From: Lysinibacillus sp. OF-1
GTDB taxonomy: Bacteria; Bacillota; Bacilli; Bacillales_A; Planococcaceae
Assembly: GCF_028356935.1 (NCBI RefSeq)
Contig: NZ_CP102798.1
Location: forward strand, 3,782,001-3,846,000
Direction: 5' to 3'
Length of the DNA stretch: 64,000 nucleotides
The number at the start of each line of letters is the position of its first letter. The stretch's first letter is position 1. Below the pieces are notes generated by a model, which did not search any database, had not been told where the DNA came from, and worked only from the letters and a program-made list of their open reading frames with translations. Made by a program: the position numbers and the translations under genes. This document shows, piece after piece, positions 57,780 to 64,000 of the stretch.

Positions 57780-58536
57780 TTGCTGCCGCCTCCAATAATG
57801 TTAAGTAAGATTCTGGCTGTAAGCTTGCTCCACCAACTAAAGCACCATCAATATGCTCTTTCGTTAAAAGCTCCTGAATGTTATCAGGCTTCACACTGCC
57901 GCCATATTGAATGCGTACAGCATTCGCCGTTTCAGCATTATATAGCTCTTCGATAACTGCACGAATCGCTCCACATACTTGATTTGCATCGTCTGCTGTA
58001 GCAGTTTTACCAGTACCAATCGCCCAAATCGGTTCATAGGCAATGACCATATGCTCAACTTGCTGTGCATCAAAACCAGCAAGTGCCGCTTTAATTTGTC
58101 CAGCCACCTTTTGCTCTGTCGTGCCAGCCTCACGTTCCTCTAGCGTTTCACCACAGCAAATAATTGGCACGATATTATGTGCAAGCGCTGCTGCTACCTT
58201 TTTATTAATCGCTTCATCTGTTTCATTGTAGTATTCACGACGTTCTGAGTGCCCTAAAATGACATAGTCAACATCTACACTTGCTAGCTGGGCTGGGCTA
58301 ATTTCACCAGTAAAGGCACCTTCATTTTCAAAGTGCATTGTTTGTGCACCAATCGCCAACTCTGACTCACTAGCAACCTGCACAAGTGTAGGTAGGTAAA
58401 GAGCTGGTGCGCAAACAACAGCATCTACTTTGTCATTGGTAGGAAGTTTATCCTGTACTGCATCTACAAACTGAATAGCTTCTTCAAATGTTTTAAACAT
58501 TTTCCAGTTACCCGCAATAATTGGTTTACGCATCAT
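57772..58536 (-). CDS. tpiA: Triosephosphate isomerase
   Basis: A 254-residue TIM barrel. It has the active-site Lys in AGNWKMFK, His in LGHSERR, Glu in [12 protein letters not shown] and the phosphate loop YGGSVKPDN. The start is one of two adjacent ATGs at 58536 and 58533. It lies 24 bases after pgk and overlaps gpmI. Confidence 0.98.
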
Positions 58537-58560
58537 GTTGCCTCCGATTGTTTAGTTAGT

Positions 58561-59745
58561 TTATTTATCGTTTAGTGCTACAATTCCTGGAAGTTCTTTA
58601 CCTTCCATTAATTCTAGAGAAGCACCGCCACCTGTAGAAATATGATCCATCTTATCTGCTACTTCAAATTTTTCAACAGCAGCTGCTGAATCACCGCCAC
58701 CGATTACTGTATAGCCTGCTGTTGTTGCCATTGCATCAGCAACCTTTTTTGTGCCGTTAGCAAATTTATCCATTTCAAAGACGCCCATTGGTCCATTCCA
58801 AATGATTAATTTAGAGTTTTTAATAACTTCTGCATAGTTTGCAGCTGTTTTTGGTCCAATATCTAGACCCATCCAATCAGCTGGAATAGCATCTACATTA
58901 ACGATTTGTGTTTCAGCATCTTGTGAAAATTCATTTGCCACAACAGCATCTACTGGCATATGTAATTGCACGCCTTTTGCTTTTGCCTTTTCAATAAAGG
59001 ACTTTGCTAGCTCAATTTTATCTTCTTCTAACAATGATTTACCGATATCGTAGCCCTGTGCCTTGATGAATGTAAAGGATAAACCACCACCGATAATTAA
59101 GTGATCTACTTTCTCTAATAGGCTTTCAATAACACCAATTTTATCTTTTACTTTGGCACCACCAATAATCGCTGTAAAGGGATGCTCTGGGTTCGACAAT
59201 GCTTTACCGAGTACATCTAATTCCTTTTGCATAAGGAAACCAGATACAGCTGGAATATGCTTAGCAATTCCTTCTGTAGAAGCATGTGCACGATGAGCTG
59301 CGCCGAAAGCATCATTGACATAGATATCAGCTAGCTGTGCAAATTGCTGTGCTAATGTTGGATCATTTTTCTCTTCACCTGCATGGAAACGCACATTTTC
59401 CAGAAGAAGAAGATCCCCATCATGCATGCTAGCAACAGCCTCTTCCACCACTTGACCAATAGATTCATCCAGCTTCGTAACAGGCTTGCCCATTAATTGT
59501 GCTAAGCGAACACCAACTGCTGTTAAACGCATATCTTCTTTTACTTCACCCTTTGGACGACCTAAGTGAGAGGCTAAAATAACTTTCGCACCTTGCTCTA
59601 CTAAATACTCAATTGTAGGAATAGCTGCACGAATTCGCGTTTCGTCTGTAATGGCACCATCTGCCATTGGAACATTAAAATCTACACGTACAAATACGCG
59701 TTTACCCTTTACATCAATATCTTTCATCGTCTTCTTATTTAACAT
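58561..59745 (-). CDS. pgk: Phosphoglycerate kinase
   Basis: A 394-residue kinase. [11 protein letters not shown], the SHLGRPKG loop, [15 protein letters not shown], and the ATP-site [13 protein letters not shown] and [11 protein letters not shown] segments are all present. It makes ATP and 3-phosphoglycerate. AAGGGAG precedes the ATG. It follows gap after 356 bases, so read-through from the cggR promoter and a private promoter are both possible. Confidence 0.98.
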   Translation of the reverse strand: MLNKKTMKDIDVKGKRVFVRVDFNVPMADGAITDETRIRAAIPTIEYLVEQGAKVILASHLGRPKGEVKEDMRLTAVGVRLAQLMGKPVTKLDESIGQVVEEAVASMHDGDLLLLENVRFHAGEEKNDPTLAQQFAQLADIYVNDAFGAAHRAHASTEGIAKHIPAVSGFLMQKELDVLGKALSNPEHPFTAIIGGAKVKDKIGVIESLLEKVDHLIIGGGLSFTFIKAQGYDIGKSLLEEDKIELAKSFIEKAKAKGVQLHMPVDAVVANEFSQDAETQIVNVDAIPADWMGLDIGPKTAANYAEVIKNSKLIIWNGPMGVFEMDKFANGTKKVADAMATTAGYTVIGGGDSAAAVEKFEVADKMDHISTGGGASLELMEGKELPGIVALNDK

Positions 59746-60101
59746 GAAGAAACTCCCTTCAAAGCTGTTTTAGTCTTACATTCTTGTGTTTTACCCATCT
59801 TGGCGCGACACCATGCTTGCTAAATTGAAAAGGCACTTTGGTACTTTTTTGGCACATCAGCTAAAAGAATTTCAATCTCCAACTTTTGATAATGCACCCT
59901 AATACTTGTTTTTATAGTAGCAAAAGTTAAGTGTTATGTCTTGCAATTGCTTGTCCTGTATAAAAAGAGAGCAAGGGTAAAATCCCTTACTCTCTTTACC
60001 CTTGTATATTATATCTATTCGATATTATAAAGGCTATACTTTTTGTGCATAAAAAGCAGTAATATGTCACACTTTTTACTCCAAATGTCGAAATATGATA
60101 C
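59746..60101. other. gap-pgk intergenic region
   Basis: A hairpin with one mismatch (AAAGAGAG-C-AAGGG / CCCTT-A-CTCTCTTT, 59964-59997) lies about 105 bases after gap. It has a T-run on the minus strand and probably acts as a partial terminator, leaving more gap than pgk message. No coding frame is convincing, and no clear pgk promoter could be fixed by eye. Confidence 0.6.
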
Positions 60102-61118
60102 TTATTTATGGTTTAATCCTTGTTCAGCAATGTATAAAGCTAAATCCATTAAACGAGTAGAGTAACCAATTTCGTTATCATACCAAGCTAGAACTTTCAC
60201 CATTTTGTTTTCTAATACCATTGTTGAAAGGCCATCAACAGTAGAAGAATGGTGGTTACCGTTATAATCAATCGATACTAATGGTAGCTCATTGTAATCT
60301 AAAATGCCTTTTAATTCATTTTCAGAAGCTTCTTTTAATACAGCATTAATTGTTTCTTTTGTTACGTCTGCTTTTAGCTCTACTACTAAGTCAACACATG
60401 ATACGTTAGGTGTTGGCACACGCATAGAGAAGCCATCTAGCTTACCTTTTAATTGTGGTAATACTTTTGATACAGCTACTGCTGCACCAGTTGTTGTTGG
60501 AATCATAGATACCGCACCTGCACGAGCACGACGTGGGTCAGAGTGTGGGAAGTCTAAAATTCGTTGGTCATTTGTGTAAGAGTGAATTGTTGTCATCATA
60601 CCGCGTTCAATGCCAAATTTTTCATCAAGCACTTTAGCTACTGGTGCTAGACAGTTTGTTGTACAAGAAGCATTTGAGATTACGTCATCAGTTGCTGGGT
60701 TATAATCCTCGTGGTTTACACCCATAACAAATGTTGGCATTGCCCCTTTGGCTGGTGCAGATAGAATAGCTTTCTTCGCACCTGCTTCAATATGCTTGCC
60801 TACTTCTTCCATTGAACGGAAATGTCCAGTACATTCAAGAACTACGTCTACACCTAGCTCACCCCATGGTAACTGTGCAGGGTCTTTTTCAGCATAAACT
60901 TTTATGCGTTGACCATTTACTACGAAAGAATCTTCATCTGCATTGACTTCAGCATCATAGATACCGTGGACTGAATCATATTTCAATAAGTGTGCAAGCT
61001 GACCAGCATCTGTTAAGTCGTTTACAGCTACTACTTCAAATTCATCATGCTTCATTGCCTCACGAAATACTAAACGTCCAATACGTCCAAATCCATTAAT
61101 CGCTAATTTTAATGCCAT
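60102..61118 (-). CDS. gap: Glyceraldehyde-3-phosphate dehydrogenase (glycolytic)
   Basis: A 338-residue NAD-dependent dehydrogenase. INGFGRIGRLVFREA (Rossmann), the catalytic Cys in SNASCTTNCLAP, HSYTNDQ and WYDNEIGYSTR are present. The ATG at 61118 is chosen because TTGGAGGAA lies just upstream; the longer open frame to 61208 is untranslated leader. It follows cggR as in B. subtilis gapA. Confidence 0.97.
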   Translation of the reverse strand: MALKLAINGFGRIGRLVFREAMKHDEFEVVAVNDLTDAGQLAHLLKYDSVHGIYDAEVNADEDSFVVNGQRIKVYAEKDPAQLPWGELGVDVVLECTGHFRSMEEVGKHIEAGAKKAILSAPAKGAMPTFVMGVNHEDYNPATDDVISNASCTTNCLAPVAKVLDEKFGIERGMMTTIHSYTNDQRILDFPHSDPRRARAGAVSMIPTTTGAAVAVSKVLPQLKGKLDGFSMRVPTPNVSCVDLVVELKADVTKETINAVLKEASENELKGILDYNELPLVSIDYNGNHHSSTVDGLSTMVLENKMVKVLAWYDNEIGYSTRLMDLALYIAEQGLNHK

Positions 61119-61148
61119 TGTTAATTCCTCCAATAATGTGTAATGTCT

Positions 61149-61167
61149 GTTTCTAATGAATAGAAAC
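61149..61167 (-). promoter_or_regulatory. Stem-loop just before gap
   Basis: GTTTCTA and TAGAAAC form a 7-base stem upstream of the gap ribosome site. In B. subtilis the cggR-gapA message is cut between the genes and the downstream part is stabilised by a 5' stem-loop. This hairpin is well placed for the same role. Confidence 0.5.
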
Positions 61168-61244
61168 TTTAAATTTGCTTTATGCTCATTCAAAAAGTGT
61201 TTCACCACTTTCTGAGATCGAGTGATAAGTTTGGTACTACCCCA

Positions 61245-62297
61245 TCATTTAAGATGGTTGTTTTCTATAGAAGATAAATTCGCCGCAATGGCTTTTGCAG
61301 CTGCTTCATCTGTTATAAATATTGTTTGCTTGGGTGCTACTTTAAAATAAGAAAGCATAGCATTAACCTTTTGTTTCCCCGCTGCCACTGCAATAACTTG
61401 CTGACTATTTTGTACTTGCTCTAGTTGAATACCAATCGTGCGTATACGATGGACAATTTCACCTTCTGCATTAAAATAATAGCCAAAAGCTTCACTTACA
61501 GCACCCTTCTCCTCAAGAATTCGTAAATCCTCAGGAGATGAATTACGACGAATCGCCATTTCCTCTGCGGAGCCAATTCCATGAATGACACAATCTGCTT
61601 GATCATAAAATGCCATCATTTCTGTAACCATAGGCTCTGTTAACATGGCTTGATAAGCTTGCTCACTTAAATGCTCTGGTAAAAATAAAGTACGGTACTG
61701 TGTCTCCATCTGCATGGCAAATGTTGCAACAAGTGTATTGGCTTGCATTTGCATTTCATGTCCAATACCTCCACGTGCAGCAACAAATGTAATATCCTTT
61801 TGTATATCGCCAGGATGTAAAAATTGTGCAAGAGACGCAACGGATTTTCCACCTGTGACAGCTACTACCTGCCCATCAAAGGCTGAAGACATAAATTGTA
61901 GTGCCGCTTCTTTGCCAAGTAAGGTTAAAATCGTATCGTCTTCATTGTAATCACCAGGAACTACAACTACACGCTCAATACCAAAATGCTGTTCCAGCTT
62001 TTTCGCAAGCTGAGTTAAGCCAGACCATTCGTAAACGATAGCTCTTAGTTTTTCAATAACTATTTCACCATCATCTGTACATACCATACCCGACTTTTGT
62101 GAATCTAATAACCCTTGCTCGCGTAAAATATCAGTTTCTTTACGAATTTCTCTTTCTGTCATTTTCAGTGAATCGGCAAGTGTACGTCGTCCGATTGGCT
62201 GCATGAGCTGAACAGCTTGTAAAATTCGATATCTTGATTGCAGAAGCGGATACAATTCAGGAAGTAGCCTTTGTTGTGCCTCTGGAACAGTGAACAT
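61245..62297 (-). CDS. cggR: CggR, repressor of the central glycolytic genes
   Basis: A 350-residue regulator of the SorC/DeoR type. The N-terminal winged helix includes RRTLADSLKMTEREIRKETDILREQGLL. The C-terminal sugar-phosphate domain has VVVPGDYNEDD, VAVTGGKSVASLAQF and FVAARGGIGHEMQMQANTL. In B. subtilis it represses the gapA operon and is released by fructose-1,6-bisphosphate. It is first in the cggR-gap-pgk-tpiA-gpmI-eno order, with operator-like repeats upstream. Confidence 0.96.
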   Translation of the reverse strand: MFTVPEAQQRLLPELYPLLQSRYRILQAVQLMQPIGRRTLADSLKMTEREIRKETDILREQGLLDSQKSGMVCTDDGEIVIEKLRAIVYEWSGLTQLAKKLEQHFGIERVVVVPGDYNEDDTILTLLGKEAALQFMSSAFDGQVVAVTGGKSVASLAQFLHPGDIQKDITFVAARGGIGHEMQMQANTLVATFAMQMETQYRTLFLPEHLSEQAYQAMLTEPMVTEMMAFYDQADCVIHGIGSAEEMAIRRNSSPEDLRILEEKGAVSEAFGYYFNAEGEIVHRIRTIGIQLEQVQNSQQVIAVAAGKQKVNAMLSYFKVAPKQTIFITDEAAAKAIAANLSSIENNHLK

Positions 62298-62337
62298 ATT
62301 TATCTACTCCCTTATTAATAGCTGTGGGTTATTTTTT

Positions 62338-62364
62338 ATCCCACAACATTATTTCGTGTCCCAC
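62338..62364 (-). promoter_or_regulatory. Putative CggR operator
   Basis: On the minus strand GTGGGAC (62358-62364) and GTGGGAT (62338-62344) are direct repeats 20 bases apart, just downstream of the promoter. The known B. subtilis CggR operator also consists of two direct GGGAC-containing repeats. A third, inverted GTGGG lies at 62324. Confidence 0.65.
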
Positions 62365-62374
62365 TTATAGTTTT

Positions 62375-62403
62375 ATTATAATATGCATTGTTTTAAAGCG
62401 CAA
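62375..62403 (-). promoter_or_regulatory. Promoter of the cggR-glycolytic operon
   Basis: Minus strand: TTGCGC (62398-62403), a 17-base spacer, TATAAT (62375-62380). The operator repeats begin directly downstream, as expected for repression by CggR. Confidence 0.8.
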
Positions 62404-62471
62404 GTAAATGTATAGTTTTGGCTAAAAAAAAGCCTCATAGCTTTGAAAACAGCTACGAGACTTTGTTGCGT

Positions 62472-62594
62472 TTATTTTGTGAAAGATAAAATTGCGTTCT
62501 TCTTAAATCCTTCTAAAGCTTTTGTTGCTTCACTTTTATTTGTAAATTCAAAAATACGAACATCCTTTTTCTCAAATACTGTAATAACCCACAT
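62472..62594 (-). CDS. 40-residue conserved-type small protein
   Basis: Minus-strand gene reading MWVITVFEKKDVRIFEF, TNKSEATKALEGFKKN, AILSFTK and a stop. The MWVITV start and IFEF.....A..AL pattern matches short Bacillales proteins of unknown function that I recall with this opening. A good ribosome site (AAGGGAG, 8 bases from ATG) supports translation. A terminator-like hairpin follows at about 62425-62465. The opposite-strand frame over it is a shadow. Confidence 0.75.
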   Translation of the reverse strand: MWVITVFEKKDVRIFEFTNKSEATKALEGFKKNAILSFTK

Positions 62595-62855
62595 TGTAAA
62601 ATCTCCCTTCACATCATTTATTTTTGTAATATAACAATCACGAAACTCTGTGATACATCTGATAATCTGTTTTATAACAACTTCTTACTTGATACCTATT
62701 CTACTCCGTTTTTTATGAAAAGGAAGTCAAATGTGAAGGTCTTCACAAACTGTTCAAATTCAAAACGCTTTCATTGAACAATTTGTGAATTGTGTGGAAT
62801 ACAGCTAACAATAGTGTCATTTATACCGTTATTAATTCTTTATTAGTCTGGTGCA

Positions 62856-63089
62856 TCAACTACTTAATTGCTCCAGCAATGTAGCATAATCTAGATTGCC
62901 ATACTGAATCACAGCACCATCCTTTTCGACTACCGGAATCATTAGCATATATTTTTCATGTATGTCATCATCCTGTTCGATATCAACGATATCAATATCG
63001 AATGGTAGATCCTCCTGTACAAGCTTTAATGTCTGCAAGCCTTCCACACATAATGGACAATTTGCTCGACTAAAAAATTTAACAATCAT
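62856..63089 (-). CDS. Glutaredoxin/thioredoxin-fold protein
   Basis: A 77-residue thioredoxin-fold protein with the redox motif CPLC (FFSRANCPLCVEGLQTL) and a cis-Pro segment MLMIPVVEKDG. It belongs to the glutaredoxin-like DUF836 type and probably acts on protein disulfides in the cytoplasm. The ATG at 63089 is chosen because GGAGGTGC lies upstream; the in-frame start three codons earlier overlaps it. Monocistronic by appearance. Confidence 0.88.
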   Translation of the reverse strand: MIVKFFSRANCPLCVEGLQTLKLVQEDLPFDIDIVDIEQDDDIHEKYMLMIPVVEKDGAVIQYGNLDYATLLEQLSS

Positions 63090-63218
63090 CGATAGCACCT
63101 CCTCATCTTATTATAAACGAAAGTGTGATGAAGGAATGTTTTCTATTCTTTGATAACTTTTGATTGAACTGTCTTAGCTTCCCTTTTCGCATCCATATAA
63201 TGGACTTTTGTAATAAAA

Positions 63219-63258
63219 AAGGCATTGACTGTGCGGAAGCCGCACATCAATGCCTTTC
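63219..63258 (-). terminator. Terminator after the S9 peptidase gene
   Basis: AAAGGCATTGA-TGTGCGG / CCGCACA-TCAATGCCTTT: long, almost perfect arms with a short loop, just after the peptidase stop and followed on the minus strand by TTTATT. Confidence 0.9.
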
Positions 63259-63266
63259 GATTATAA

Positions 63267-64000
63267 TTATTTTAAATGACTGTCGAAGAATTTCACCATG
63301 GCATTGTAGAATTCAATTCTGTTTTCTTCATTAGCGAAGCCATGTCCTTCGTTTTCCTTTAGCATGTACTCAACATCCACACCTCTAGCACGTAAGGCTT
63401 CCACAATTTGATCGGATTCTGCCTTATTAACACGTGGATCATTTGCACCTTGAGCGACAAATAATGGTGTTTTGATTTTATCTGCGTGGAAAATAGGTGA
63501 AACAGCTGTTAATAAGTCTTTGTCCTTTTCTGGATGACCTACGCGTTCATAAAACAAGTTGCGCATCGTTTCCCAGTATGGAGGAATGGTATTTAATAAA
63601 GTGAAAATATTAGATACTCCTACATAATCAACTGCTGCAGCATATAAATCAGGTGTATACGTAATACCAGCTAATGTTGCATAACCACCAAAGGATGCAC
63701 CATAAATGCCGATACGCTCAGGGTCTGCAATACCTTGATCAATCGCCCATTGCACACCATCTGTAATATCGTCCTGAATTTTAAGACCCCATTGCTTATT
63801 ACCAGCTTGAAGGAATTCCTTCCCATAGCCAGTTGACGAACGGAAATTCACTTGCAGTACGGCATAGCCTCGATTAGCTAATAATTGTACTTCTGGATTG
63901 AAGCCCCACATATCGCGTGCCCAAGGTCCTCCATGTGGATTGACGATAAGGGGAAGATCTTTAGCTTCTTGATTTTTCGGTAAAGTTAAATAGCCGTTAA
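63267..64000 (-). CDS. S9 family peptidase (prolyl oligopeptidase), C-terminal part
   Basis: The frame is open to the right edge of the window and continues upstream of Met at 63911 with LPLIVNPHGGPWARDMWGF, so the gene is cut by the window. The visible 244 residues form the catalytic alpha/beta hydrolase domain: HGGPWARD (oxyanion region), nucleophile Ser in YGASFGGYATLA, Asp in QGANDPRVN and His in ENEGHGF. The expected N-terminal beta-propeller is outside the window. It cleaves peptides, often after Pro or at acylated N-termini; the exact specificity is not readable here. Confidence 0.93.
   Translation of the reverse strand, partial: NGYLTLPKNQEAKDLPLIVNPHGGPWARDMWGFNPEVQLLANRGYAVLQVNFRSSTGYGKEFLQAGNKQWGLKIQDDITDGVQWAIDQGIADPERIGIYGASFGGYATLAGITYTPDLYAAAVDYVGVSNIFTLLNTIPPYWETMRNLFYERVGHPEKDKDLLTAVSPIFHADKIKTPLFVAQGANDPRVNKAESDQIVEALRARGVDVEYMLKENEGHGFANEENRIEFYNAMVKFFDSHLK

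Noticed and set aside
60304..60579. Forward frame antisense to gap
   Set aside because: A shadow of a highly conserved gene.
62443..62634. Forward frame opposite the 40-residue protein
   Set aside because: The minus-strand gene has a ribosome site and a familiar N-terminus. The forward frame lacks both.

Overview
The window reads as part of the chromosome of a low-GC Gram-positive bacterium, most likely Lysinibacillus or a close Bacillaceae/Planococcaceae relative. The evidence is the cggR-gap-pgk-tpiA-gpmI-eno glycolytic operon, a dltXABCD operon, the secG-est-rnr-smpB-ssrA block, a tmRNA tag reading GKQQNLAFAA, and strong GGAGG-type ribosome binding sites. The genus is an inference from gene order and style.

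Positions 1 to about 28,130 are an AT-rich genomic island inserted in the 3' end of the tmRNA gene ssrA. Its right end carries a tyrosine integrase, an excisionase-like HTH protein, an SF3 (P4/D5-type) helicase and two proteins of unknown function. Its left end is outside the window. The cargo is mostly defence or conflict genes. From left to right: a divergent pair of a fused double amino-methyltransferase and a standalone two-motif LAGLIDADG-type protein, with a coupled unknown gene; a P-loop GTPase; an operon of a modified-base HNH nuclease with McrB and McrC, in which McrB has an EVE-like insertion; a two-gene operon of glycine-zipper proteins with coiled-coil character; a rhomboid protease with a small membrane protein and an XRE regulator that has two operator-like repeats; an unknown gene with an LRAT-like cysteine protein; another unknown gene; and a RadC/JAB protein. 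Broken IS66, IS1182 and radC pieces, and a 27-base near-repeat of the integrase 3' flank, suggest that the island grew by successive insertions.

Positions 28,130 to 34,500 return to core genome: ssrA, smpB, rnr, a carboxylesterase, secG and an MFS transporter. Positions 34,749 to 47,636 hold one long leftward cluster that reads as a complete anthranilate/3-hydroxyanthranilate meta-cleavage pathway. It contains a two-component flavin monooxygenase, an IclR regulator, 3-hydroxyanthranilate dioxygenase, ACMS decarboxylase, aminomuconate semialdehyde dehydrogenase, a RidA-type deaminase, hydratase, acetaldehyde dehydrogenase, aldolase, oxalocrotonate decarboxylase, tautomerase, and a TRAP transporter. 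Together these would import an aromatic acid and convert it to pyruvate and acetyl-CoA.

Positions 48,550 to 54,840 run rightward: an alkaline phosphatase behind a clear PhoP box array, then dltXABCD for D-alanylation of teichoic acids. From 54,943 to 62,300 the glycolytic operon runs leftward under CggR, with a recognisable promoter and operator. The right edge holds a 40-residue protein, a glutaredoxin-like protein and the C-terminal part of an S9 prolyl oligopeptidase.

The best candidate for a little-described system is the LAGLIDADG-like protein, unknown protein and double methyltransferase module at 115-5511. The paired glycine-zipper proteins at 13,225-15,568 come second.
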